In this document: in pieces, positions 49,917 through 61,300 of the stretch
How positions within the stretch are numbered: position 1 is the first letter of the stretch
How the letters are laid out: each line of letters opens with the position of its first letter
DNA from: Nocardia sp. NRRL S-836
Lineage (GTDB): Bacteria > Actinomycetota > Actinomycetes > Mycobacteriales > Pseudonocardiaceae
Direction of reading: 5' to 3'
DNA: 64,000 bases
NCBI RefSeq assembly: GCF_001279525.1
Contig: NZ_LGDY01000101.1
Location: 62,001-126,000 of the forward strand
Notes under the pieces: model-generated
What the model saw: only the letters and a program-made list of their open reading frames with translations
Database searches by the model: none
What the model was told of the DNA's origin: nothing
Position numbers and translations under genes: made by a program

Positions 49917-51488
49917 TCAGTACGGCCCCACGAACCGGTATCCGGGCCACAGCTCGGCCCACGGCGCGCGCGGACCGCGGCACACCGAGACCGCCCGGCC
50001 CTGTTCCACGGTCTCCAGCCCGTGTCCGTTGCCGACGCGCGCCACCACCGAGCACGAGCGGAAGTCCCGCGCCAGCCGCTCCTCGTCCACACCCACCGCG
50101 ACCACCACGTCCGCGCTGTCCGGTGGTGGCCCGCGGAAGTAGAGCTCGTTGTGTCCACTGTAGACCGCCGGGAGCGGGTGACCGGTGCGAATCCAGTGCA
50201 GCGTACCGGCTTCGCCGAAGTTGCGCGTCAGCACCACGGCACGCGCCCGTTCGTCGGCGGGCAGGGCGGCGTGGGCGTCGGCGACCTGCTCGACCAGTCG
50301 CGGCCAGCCGACGGTCTCGGCCGTCAGGCTCGTGAGGGTGAACCGGGTGGCCTGGTGCTCCGGCCACACCGGCAGGACCAGCACGACCTGCGCCACGGCG
50401 AACAGCGTCAGCACCGACACCGCCACAGCCCACCGCACGCGACCCCGGCTCAGCCACCGGTCCGCGACCACGCACCCGGCCGCCACCAGGGGCACCAGAT
50501 AGCCCTCGGTGTAGTCGATGCCGCTCGGCGCGACGACGAGCACCAGTGCCGTTCCCAGGAAGTAGGCCACCGCGAGGGCACGCGCCGGACGCCAGTCCGC
50601 GCGCCGCAGCAGGCCCACCAGGCCCGCCACCAGGATCGGCGCCACGGCCGGTCCGACGAGGAGCGCCACGTCGAGCGCGAACAGCGTGCCGTCGTCCCAG
50701 GAGCCCTCGGCCAGCGACCGCGCCATGACGAGCTGCGGCCAGCCGTTGACCGCCTGGTAGCCCACGTTCGGCGCGGCGATCAGCAATGTCAGCCCAGCAC
50801 CGGCCCACAACCACCGGCCGCGCAGCTCCCGGCGCGGCCCCACGAGCAGCAGTGCGACCAGCAACGTCAACGGCAGCAGCAGAACCACGTACTTCGCGTA
50901 CGTCGCCACCCCGCACGCCGCACCCGCGGCCAGCCACCACCGGCCGTCGCCACGCAGCAACGCGCGCAGCGCGAACAACGTCACCGCGCACCAGGCAACG
51001 AGGTCCGGGCTGTTTGTCAGCAGGAAGTGCGCCGAGACGAGCACGGAGACCGACGTGCCCGCCGCAGCCGCCGCGAGCACCTGCGCGCGCTGTGTGCCGC
51101 CCAGTTCCGCGGCGATCAGCGCCGCCAGCACGACCACCGCCGTGCCGCACAGCAGGGCCGGCGTCCGCACGCCCCACGCGGTGTCGCCGAACAGCGCCGC
51201 ACCTGCCTTCGCGAGCAACGGCGTGAGCGGTGGCTGGTCGAAGTAACCCCAGCGCGGTGTGTCGCCCAGCAAGCGGAAGTAGAGCTCGTCGGCCGTGAGT
51301 CCGTACCGCCCGGCGAAGGGCAGCAGCAAAGCCGCGTACAGCACGACGACCACCGCCACCGGCCCTCGCGCCACCGGCACGGCCCCGCCGGTCCGCGTCG
51401 TTCCACCCGGAATCACGCCCTGCGCCGTCGACACCGGTAGCCGCTCCGTTTCCGCTGCATGGGCGCGGTGGCACCGCGTTGCCGACAT
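49917..51488 (-). CDS. GT39-family membrane glycosyltransferase
   Basis: 523 aa from ATG 51488 (the start is uncertain; ~30 upstream-type residues have low complexity). The acidic loop YGLTADELYFRLLGDTPRWG followed by FDQPPLTPLLAKAGAALFGD is the GT39/ArnT-type first loop. About eleven helices follow and a C-terminal extracytoplasmic part (VVLTRNFGEAGTLHWIRTGH, YSGHNELYFRGPPPDS). It would move a sugar from a polyprenyl carrier to a surface acceptor. It precedes the NRPS gene divergently; whether it belongs to that cluster is open. Confidence 0.85.
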   Translation of the reverse strand: MSATRCHRAHAAETERLPVSTAQGVIPGGTTRTGGAVPVARGPVAVVVVLYAALLLPFAGRYGLTADELYFRLLGDTPRWGYFDQPPLTPLLAKAGAALFGDTAWGVRTPALLCGTAVVVLAALIAAELGGTQRAQVLAAAAAGTSVSVLVSAHFLLTNSPDLVAWCAVTLFALRALLRGDGRWWLAAGAACGVATYAKYVVLLLPLTLLVALLLVGPRRELRGRWLWAGAGLTLLIAAPNVGYQAVNGWPQLVMARSLAEGSWDDGTLFALDVALLVGPAVAPILVAGLVGLLRRADWRPARALAVAYFLGTALVLVVAPSGIDYTEGYLVPLVAAGCVVADRWLSRGRVRWAVAVSVLTLFAVAQVVLVLPVWPEHQATRFTLTSLTAETVGWPRLVEQVADAHAALPADERARAVVLTRNFGEAGTLHWIRTGHPLPAVYSGHNELYFRGPPPDSADVVVAVGVDEERLARDFRSCSVVARVGNGHGLETVEQGRAVSVCRGPRAPWAELWPGYRFVGPY

Positions 51489-52390
51489 CGGGCCGCACGA
51501 ATGGTCCCGGCCACCGCGATGAAAGATGCTACCGAGATGATCACCCCGGCCCGGTGCTCCACTCGGCAGCAACGAGACCGCCAGGTGCGTGATCGACGGC
51601 CGGTCGATTGATTCCGTTTGCCGGGAAGTCAATTCTGCTTATTCCGGAGGTAATGAGCGCCCCTCGGTGCGAAAAATGGGATAATCGGCCCGTTCACAGC
51701 CAGTGTTGGGGCGGCTGCGGCACGTGATCACCTCGGTATGGTTGCGCACGTGAGCGCGTAGTCGTTGTTGAATTTCGGATGACCACAAATTGGACTGTTT
51801 GGTGGATCCACGCAGGTTGTGCGCCTGGTTAACCTGCGCTCGGTCACTTCGGTGACTCGGGGGTTTCTTTGGGATTGCTTCCGCCGCTCCGCTGATTCGC
51901 ATTTGTTTCCGATGGATCAGTGGTCGGCGGATGACACGAGGGGAGTCGTGTCTGATGAACGAGAACTGGTCCACTGGTCGCCGATGGGCGCCGCACCCGT
52001 ATGTGCGCTGACAGACATCGACCAGAACCGATCTCTGGATTGTCGACGGGAACCGCACGGGAACGGTGGACGCGACGTCCACGCCGGTCCCGCCCCTTGC
52101 GCAGTGGCCACCACGTCGACCCCGCCGGCGCTCCTGACGCCGTGACCTGATCCGCCACATCGGCGACCGTCCGCGAATCCTGCACGCGGCACTCCGCCTC
52201 TCGGCCGACCACGATCCGCCGAGGTGTCGTCCGAACACGCGCCTGCACGCGTGCGCCCCAGATCCGCTGTATCTGCGGCCCCAGCAATGACTCTGTTCCG
52301 CTGTAGCGGAGCGGTTCCGTACGTCCCGACAGCGGCGTGCCCACCCCACTCGTGCAGTGGATCAGGCCACCGGTAAGGAGAATCGGTTCA
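51489..52390. other. Long gene-poor leader before the NRPS gene
   Basis: 902 bp, with a clearly lower GC part at about 51600-51900. It holds a possible 24-codon reading frame at 51653 with an excellent ribosome site, and no other gene I can defend. A pathway promoter for the NRPS is expected here. AAGGAG at 52375-52380 serves the NRPS start. Confidence 0.5.
51653..51727 (+). CDS. Possible 24-aa Cys-containing peptide
   Basis: ATG preceded by CGGAGG at 51645-51650 (2-nt gap, rather close). The product would be 24 residues with three Cys and ends WGGCGT (start MSAPRCEKWDNR). Too short to test by composition; could be a leader peptide or chance. Confidence 0.25.
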   Translation: MSAPRCEKWDNRPVHSQCWGGCGT

Positions 52391-55300
52391 GTGGTTGAGC
52401 GGCGCACGCCCGGTGTCCGGTACTCGCTGACCGCCGCGCAGGTGGACATGTGGCTGTCGGCGGAGCTGCTCGGGGACACCTCCGAGTTCAACCCGGCCCA
52501 GTACGTGGTGCTGCGCGGCCCGGTCGACGAGGAGCTGCTGCGGGCCGGTGCCCGGGTCGCGGCACGGGAAACCGATGCCTACCGGCTGTTCTTCGGCGAC
52601 CAGGCGGACGGTGCGCCGTGGCAGGCGTTCGCCGACGAACTGCCCGCCGAGGTCATGCCGGTGGTCGACCTCCGCGCGGAGGACGACCCGGTCGGTGCGG
52701 CACGGGCGTGGATGCACGCCGACGGCGCCCGGCCGATCGACCACCGGGTGGCGCCGCTGTGGCGCTGGGCGTTGCTGCGCGTCGCCGACGCCGAGTACTG
52801 GTGGTACCACCGGGCGCACCACCTGATCTGCGACATCTTCTCGTTCCACCTCCTCACCCAACGCGTGGCGGAGGTCTACTCCGGTGGGGAACGACCCCGC
52901 TACTTCGGTGCGTGGACCGACGTCGTCGCGGAAGACCAGGCGTACCGGCGTTCTGCCGACCGGGTCGCCGACGAGCGGTACTGGCTGGACTCCGTCGCGG
53001 ACGTGGTGACCGGCCGCCAGGACGAGCGCCGTTCCGAACGACAGCGGCCACCGCGCCGGCGCACGGTCGCCGTCGGCGCGGCGCTGCGGCGCGCTGTTCT
53101 CGACCGGTGTGCCGAGCTGGGGATGCGGGTGCCGCACTTCCTCGTGTCGGCGTTTGCCGCGTACCAGCGGCAGCTGGTGGACCGCGACGACGTGGTGTTC
53201 AGCCTGCCCACGGCCGCCCGCCGCAGTCCGTTGGCCCGCACCACCCCTGGGCTGCTGGCCAACGTCGCACCCGTCGTGCTGCACGTGCCGGACGGCACGA
53301 CGGTGCGGCAGCTGGCCGGCACCACCACCGCGCGGCTGGCCGAGATCGTCGCCCGGTCGCGCTACCGGGGCGAGGACCTGGCCAGGAAGCTCGGTGTCAC
53401 CGGCGCCGGCGCCTGGTTCGGCCCCACGCTCAACGTCGTCGACTTCAACCGCCCGCTGGACTTCGGTGCCAGCGTGCGTGCGGACGCGCCGCGCAACCTG
53501 TCCGTCGGGCCCATCCGCGACCTCACCGTCACCACCTACGGCTGGTCGCTCGGTGACCAGGCGTGGCTGGACGTCGACGTGGAGGACGGGGTGGCCGCCG
53601 GTGCCGAGCTGGCGCTGCACGAGGAGCGGTTCCTGGAGCTGCTCGACCGGATGGCGCGCGGGCCGGTCGACGGCCCGCTGTCCGCGTCCACTGTGGACTG
53701 GGTTCTCACCGCGAGCTGGGGAACGGGTGCCGCGCCGGACGCCACCGCCGGCGTTCCCGACCTGATCTCGGGCCACGCCGCTACCAAGTCCGAGCTGACC
53801 GCCGTCGTGTGCGGCGAGCAGCGGTTGTCCTTCGGCGAGCTCGGCGAACGGGCCGACGCGCTCGCCGTCCGGCTCCGGCGGGCCGGGGTGGCGGTGGAGT
53901 CCGCCGTGGCGGTGCTCGTGCCGCGCGGGCTCGACCTCGCGGTGGCGTTCCAGGGCGTGTTGCGCAGCGGTGGCGTGTACGTGCCGATCAACCCCGGGCT
54001 GCCGGCCGAACGGCTGGCGTTCCTGCTGGCCGACGCCGGTGTGACGGTCGCGGTCACGACCGGGGACCTCGCCGGTGAGCTGGCCGCGTTCGCCGGAGAG
54101 GTGCTGGTGCTGGACGGCGGGTCGCCGGTGGGTGACGGGCCGTCGGCGGCCGACGTGCTGCCGGAGCGTGCCGATCCCAGCGCGTTGGCCTACATCGCTT
54201 ACACGTCCGGCTCGACCGGACGCCCGAAGGGTGTGGCGGTGACGCACAGCGCGTTATCGTCCTATGTGGCCGGGTGGCGTGACGGCTTGGCCGCGCTGGG
54301 TGGGCCGGGCACGGTGCTGTCGATGTCGGGTCCTGGTTTCGACGTGTCGATCGGTGACATGACGCGTGCGTTGGCGTTCGGGCAGACGGTGGTGTTCCTG
54401 CCGCACGACGAGGTCGTGTCGGTCGACTCCCTGCACCGCACGCTCGCGGACAACGCCGTCGAGGTAGCCGAGATCGTGCCCGGCATGCTCCTGCGCGATC
54501 TCGCCGCTCACTGCCGCGAGGCGGGTGCGGTCGAGTCCCTGCGCCTGGTGATCTCCGGTACCGACATGTGGACCTACGACGCGCTCGTGTCGGCGGTCGC
54601 GGCCGTGGCGCCGAACGCGGTGCCGGGCAACGTGTTCGGTGTGACCGAGGCGGCGATCGACTCGATCTTCCACCCGGTCACGGCGCGGCCCGAGCACGAG
54701 GGCGAGGTGGTGCCGATCGGCGGGCCGCTGGCCGGTGTCGACGTGTTCGTCGTCGACGGCCGGCTGCGGCCGGTGCCCGTGGGCGTCGAGGGTGAGCTGC
54801 TGGTCGGTGGTGCGGGGCTGGCGCGCGGGTACGTGGGCCGCCCCGATCTGACGGCCGAGCGGTTCCTGCCCGACGTGTTCGGCGGGACCGGCGGGCGGCT
54901 GTACCGCACCGGTGACCGGGCGCGGTGGCGGGCCGACGGCGTGCTGGAGTTCCTGGGGCGGGTGGACGAGCAGGTCAAGATCCGCGGCTATCGGGTGGAG
55001 CCCGGTGAGGTCGAGGTCGTCATCGGTGACCACCCCGGTGTGCGTGATGTCGTTGTGGTGGCACGGGATGGCGGGCCGCACGGCGGCAAGCGCCTGGTCG
55101 CGTACGTCGTGGCCGAGGATGCGAGTGGTCTGGAGCTGCGGTCCTGGCTGCGGGAGCGGGTGCCGGACTACCTGGTGCCGTCGGTGTTCGTTGCGCTGGA
55201 CCGGTTGCCGCTCACGCCGAACGGCAAGGTCGACCGGCGCGGGTTGCCCGACCCGGAGCCCGAGACGGCCGAAGCGTACGAGGCGCCGCGAACGTCCACC

Positions 55301-58300
55301 GAGGACGTGCTGGCGGTGGTGTGGTCGCAGGTGCTGGGCGTCGACCGGGTGGGTGTGCACGACAACTTCTTCGAGCTGGGCGGCGACTCGATCCTGAGCC
55401 TGCAGATCGTGGCACGCGTCCGTGCCGCGGGGCTCGGCGTCGACGTGGCGGACGTGTTGTCGCACCAGACGGTTGCCGAGCTGGCGGCCGTGGTGCGGGA
55501 CGCGCCCGCGGTGACGCCGGCCGAGCAGGGCGTGGTCACGGGCCCGGTGCCGTTGACGCCGATCCAGCACTGGTTCCTGGCGCAGGACATCGCCGAGCGT
55601 GACCACTGGAACTGGTCGGGCGTCTTCGAGCTGGCACCGGGCACCGACCCCGACCGGCTCGCCCAGGCACTCGACGTCGTTGTCGCCCACCACGACGCGT
55701 TGCGCATCCGGTTCACGCCGGACAGCCAGTTCAACGCCGGTGTCGAGGCCACCGGTCTGCTGCGGGTGGCCGCCGGGGACGACGTGGTCGCGGAGATGAC
55801 GGCCGCGCAGAAGTCGTTGCGGCTGGCCGAGGGCCCGCTCGTGGCGGCCGTCTTCTTCGACCGCGGTGACGAGCCCGCGTGGTTGGGATTGGTCGTGCAC
55901 CACCTGGTGATGGACGGCGTGTCGTGGAACGTCCTGCTGGAGGACCTCGCCACCGCGTACCGCTCGGAGCCGCTGGGGCCGAAGACCACCTCGTTCCAGC
56001 ACTGGGCCGAGCAGCTGCGGGATCTCGACCCCGGCGGCGAACGGGCGCACTGGACCGCGGCGACGTCACACGTGGTCGCGCTGCCGGTCGACCACGACGG
56101 GCCCAACGACGAGCGCTCGGCACGGGTTCACACGACGCTGCTGGACGCCGGGACGACCGCCGCGCTGCTCGGCGACGCGCACAAGGCGTACCGCACGCAG
56201 GGCAACGACCTGCTGCTGGCCGCGCTGGTGCGCACGCTGGGCCCGTGGGCGGGCACCGACGAGCTGACCATCGACCTGGAGAGCCACGGCCGTGAGGCGA
56301 TCGCCGACGGGGTGGACCTGTCGCGCACGGTCGGGTGGTTCACGTCGATCTTCCCGGTGCGGCTGAGCCGCCACGAGGACCTCGGCACGACGGTGAAGGC
56401 GGTCAAGGAACAGCTTCGAGCGGTGCCACGTCGTGGCGTCGGCTACGGCGCTTTGCGGTGGCTGCACGGCGAACTGGCCGATGTTCCGGACCGGCCTGTG
56501 CTGTTCAACTACCTGGGAGCCGGTGCGGGCACCGGCGATCTGGTGCGGCGTGAGCTGCCCGCCACCCTGCGCGGCCCCGCGACGGCCGGTCGCGGCACCC
56601 GGTCACACGTGCTGAACCTGGAGGTGGCCCGCACGGCCGACGGGCAGCTGCGCGTCGAGTGGCACTACAGCGCCGACCTGCACGAGACCGCGACCGTCGA
56701 ACGGCTCGCCGAGACCTACCGGCGAGAGCTGGCCGCGCTGGTGGCGCACTGCCGGTCCGGGGCTTCGGGTCTCACACCGTCGGACTTCCCGCTGGCGTCG
56801 TTGGCGCAGAACGAGGTCGACCGGCTCGCGACGCGGTATCCGGGGCTGGCGGACGTGTACCGGTTGGCGCCGGTGCAGTCGGGCATGCTGTTCGGGGTCG
56901 TGGGTGCGCCGGCCGAAGGGGATGGGCTCTACTGGGGTCAGGGCGTCTACGAGCTCACCGGCACCGTCGACGCCGACCGGCTCGCCGGCGCGTGGCGGTC
57001 GGTGATCGCGCGGCAGGCGGCGTTGCGCAGCGGGTTCGTGTGGGAGGGCGTCAGCGAGCCGGTGCAGGTCGTGCTGTCCGACGCCGACGTGCCGTTGAGG
57101 ACGCACGACTGGTCCGGGCTTGATCACGCTGCTCAGCAGGACCGGTTGCGGGAGTTGCTGGCGGAGGACCGTGCTCTGGGCTTCGACCTGGCGGTACCGC
57201 CGTTGACGCGGCTGTACCTCGTCGACCGCGGATGTGGTCAGCACTGGCTGATCTGGGGGCTGTACCAGGGGTTGTGCGACGGGTGGAGCCTGCCGGTCGT
57301 GCTGGACGAGGTGTCCGCCGCCTACGAGGGCCGGCCACTCGCCCCGGCGCGGTCGTACCGCGAGTACATCGCGTGGCTCGACCGGCGAGATCCGGCCGAG
57401 CCGGAAGCCTTCTGGCGCACCTACCTCGACGGGTTCGAGGCGCCGACGCCGTTGCCGGTGGACCGGCTGGCCGCGAGCCACTACGCGCAGGACCGGCGGC
57501 GGACCGCGCTGGACCCGGAGGTGACGGCCAAGATCGTCGACCTGGCCCGCCGGGAGCGCGTGACGTTGTCGGCGGTGGTGCAGGCGGCGTGGGCGAAGGT
57601 GCTGTCGGCGTCGTCGGGTGAGGACGACGTGGTGTTCGGCCTGACGGTGTCGGGTCGTCCGGCCGAACTGGCCGGGGTCGAGTCGACCGTGGGCCTGTTC
57701 ATCAACACGCTGCCGGTGCGGACCGTCGTGCCCGCGGACGTGCCGTTCACGACGTGGCTGCACGACCTGCGGGACAACCAGGTTGCCGTGCAGCGCTTCG
57801 AGTACACGCCGCTGGTCGACGCGCAACGCTGGTCGGCGGTGCCCGGTGGCCGCGCGTTGTTCGACAGCATCGTCGTGCTGCGCAACTACCCCGGCGGCCG
57901 GACCCAGGTCGCCGACTTCGAGCTCTCGCCGTTGCTCGACTCGGTGGAGCAGGGCAACTACCCGCTCACCTTCGCGGTGGACGTGGACGCCACGCTGCGC
58001 ATCGAGGCCGAGTTCTCCACCGCCGCGTTCGACGCGGTCACGGTCGAACGGATCCTGGACCAGCTCGCGGTGGTGCTGACCGCCGTGGCGGAACGGCCTG
58101 ACCTGGCGGTGCGTGACGTGCCGTTGCAGCGGCCCGAGCAGGCCGCGGCGTTGGTGGCGTGGGGCGAAACCCCCGAGCCCGCCGCCGAACGGCCGGTGCC
58201 GGACCTGATCGCCGGGTGGACCTCCTCCGAGGTCGCGGTGGTCTGCGGCGAGGAACGGCTGACGTTCGCCGAGTTCGGCGCGCGGGCCGACGCGGTGGCG

Positions 58301-61300
58301 GGGCGGCTGCGTGCGTGTGGCGTGACGGTGGGGTCGCGGGTCGCGGTGCTGGTGCCGCGCGGGGTCGACCTGGCCGTGGCGTTCCAGGGCGTGTTGCGGT
58401 CCGGTGGCGTGTACGTGCCGGTCAACCCCAGGCTGCCGGCGGAACGGCTGGAGTTCCTACTGGCCGATGCCGGTGCGACGGTTGCGCTCACGACCGGGGA
58501 ACTGGTGGGCGAGCTGGCCGGGTTCGTCGGCGAGGTGCTGGTGCTGGACGACACGGCGCCGGTGGTCGACGTGGCACCGGTGCGCATCGATCCCGGAGCG
58601 CTGGCCTATGTGGCTTACACCTCCGGCTCGACGGGGCGGCCCAAGGGTGTGGCGGTGACGCATGGCGCGTTGTCCGCGTATGTGGCCGGATGGCGGCAAG
58701 GGCTGGCCGAGCTGGGCGGTCCGGGCACCGTGCTGTCGATGTCGGGCCCCGGGTTCGACGTGTCGATCGGTGACATGACGCGTGCGCTGGCGTTCGGGCG
58801 AACGGTCGTCTTCCTGCCGCACGACGAGCACGTCACCGTGGAGTCGTTGCACCAGACCCTGGTCGACCACGAGGTCGAGGTCGCGGAGATCGTGCCGGGC
58901 ATGCTGCTGCGTGACCTGGCCGCGCACTGCCGGGAGGCAGGGCCGGTCAAGTCGCTGCGGCTGGTGATCTCGGGTACGGACATGTGGACGCACGACGCGC
59001 TGACGAGCGCGGTCGCGGATGTCGCGCCCAATGCGGTGGCGGGCAACGTGTTCGGTGTGACCGAGGCGGCCATCGACTCGATCTTCCACCCGGTGGGCGA
59101 GGACCACCCGGCCGCCGTGGTGCCGATCGGGACGCCGTTGGCCGGTGCTCGTGCCGTCGTGGTCGACTCGGCGATGCGGCCGGTGCCGGTGGGTGTTCCC
59201 GGTGAGCTGCTGGTCGGTGGGTCGGGTGTGGCGCAGGGGTATGTGGGTCGGCCGGATCTGACCTCGGAACGGTTCGTTCCCGATGTGTTCGGTGGGGCCG
59301 GTGGGCGGTTGTACCGGACCGGTGACCGGGCGCGGTGGCGTGCGGACGGGACGATCGAGTTCCTCGGGCGTGTCGACGAGCAGGTGAAGATCCGTGGTTA
59401 CCGGGTCGAACCCGGTGAGGTCGAGGTCGTCATCGGTGACCACCCCGATGTACGCGATGTTGTTGTGGTGGCGCGGGATGGCGGTCCGCACGGTGGTAAG
59501 CGGCTTGTGGCGTATGTCGTGGCTGAGGGGGAGTTCAGCGGGTCGGCGTTGCGGTCGTGGTTGCGGGAGCGGGTGCCGGACTTGCGGGAGCGGGTGCCGG
59601 ACTACCTGGTGCCGTCGGTGTTCGTTGCGCTGGACCGGTTGCCGCTGACGCCGAACGGAAAGGTCGACCGGCGTGGGCTGCCGGACCCGGAGCCGGAGAC
59701 GGCCGAGGCGTATGTCGCGCCGCGGACCGCGGTCGAGGAGACCCTGGCGGCCGTGTGGTCGCAGGTGCTCGGCGCTGATCGCGTTGGCGTGCACGACAAC
59801 TTCTTCGAGCTGGGTGGCGACTCGATTCTGAGCCTGCAGATCGTGGCTCGGGCTCGTGCCGCCGGGCTTGGCGTCGACGTGGCGGATGTGTTCGCTCATC
59901 AGACGGTGGCTGAGCTTGCTTCGGCCGTGCGCGACACACCTGTGGTCACGCTGGCGGAGCAGGGCGTGGTCACGGGACCCGTTCCGCTGACCCCGATCCA
60001 GCGGTGGTTCTTGGCGCAGGACATCCCGAACCGGGATCACTGGAACTGGTCGGGTGTGTTCGAGTTGGCGCCGGGCACGGATCCCGCCCGGCTCGCGTCG
60101 GCGCTCGACACGCTCGTGGCCCACCACGACGCGTTGCGCATCCGGTTCACGCCGGACAGCCAGTACAACGCCGGCGTCGAGGTCGCCGGTGTGCTGCAGG
60201 TCGCTGCGGTGCCTGACGACGACGTGGTCGCGGAGATGACGGCGGCGCAGACGTCGTTGCGGCTGGCCGATGGTCCGTTGCTCGCTGCGGTGTACTTCGA
60301 TCGCGGTGACGAATCGCCGTGGCTTGGGTTGACCGTGCATCACCTGGTGATGGACGGGGTGTCGTGGAACGTGTTGCTGGAGGATCTCGACACCGCGTAC
60401 CGGTCGGAGGCGTTGGGGCCCAAGACGACCTCGTTCCAGCACTGGGCCGAGCACCTGCGGGAGCTGGCGGCGGACGAGGAACGCGAGCACTGGGTCGCGG
60501 CGACTGCGGACGTGGTCGCGCTGCCGACCGACGGCGATGGCCCCAACACCGAGGCGTCCGGCGCCGTGGTGCGCACCTGGCTGGACGCCGGGACCACCAC
60601 CGCGTTGTTCGGTGAGGCGCACAAGGCCTATCGCACGCAGGCCAACGACCTGTTGCTGGCCGCGCTGGCCGACGTGCTGGGGGAGTGGGCGGGCACCGGC
60701 CACGTGACGGTCGACCTGGAGAGCCACGGCCGTGAAGGCCTTGACCTGTCGCGCACGGTCGGGTGGTTCACGTCGATCTTCCCGGTGCGGCTGAGCCGGC
60801 ACGCCGATCCGGGCGCGACGGTGAAGGCGGTCAAGGAGGAGCTGCGTGCGGTTCCGCGCCGTGGCGTCGGCTACGGCGTGTTGCGGTGGTTGCAGGACGA
60901 TCTGGTCGATGTGCCGGATCGGCCGGTGTTGTTCAACTACCTGGGTGCGTTCGACGCTGTCGACTCGGTCGGGCTGATCCGCCGTGAGCTTCCGGCCGAG
61001 CTGGCCGGTCCTGTGCAGGGGCCGGGCGGCACGCGGGCCTACCCGCTGCAGCTGGAGGTGGTCCGCGCGGACGACGGCCGCCTGCGGATCGACTGGCTGC
61101 ACAGCACCAACCTGCACGACGCCGCCACCGTGGAACGGGTCGCGGCCCGGTACGTCGAGGCGTTGCGCGAGCTGGTGGTGCATTGCCGGTCCGGCGTTTC
61201 CGGGTTCACGCCGTCGGACTTCCCGCTGGCATCGTTGACGCAGTCCGAGGTCGACGGGTTGGCGGAGCGGTATCGGTTGGTGGACGTGTACCGGTTGGCG

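Noticed and set aside
52145..52390. Possible small coding region directly before the NRPS
   Set aside because: Frames are short, interrupted and without recognisable features.
54254..56050. Minus-strand frame of ~600 codons in the first NRPS module
   Set aside because: Same shadow effect. The residues are HRRH-type low complexity and the plus strand is clearly coding.
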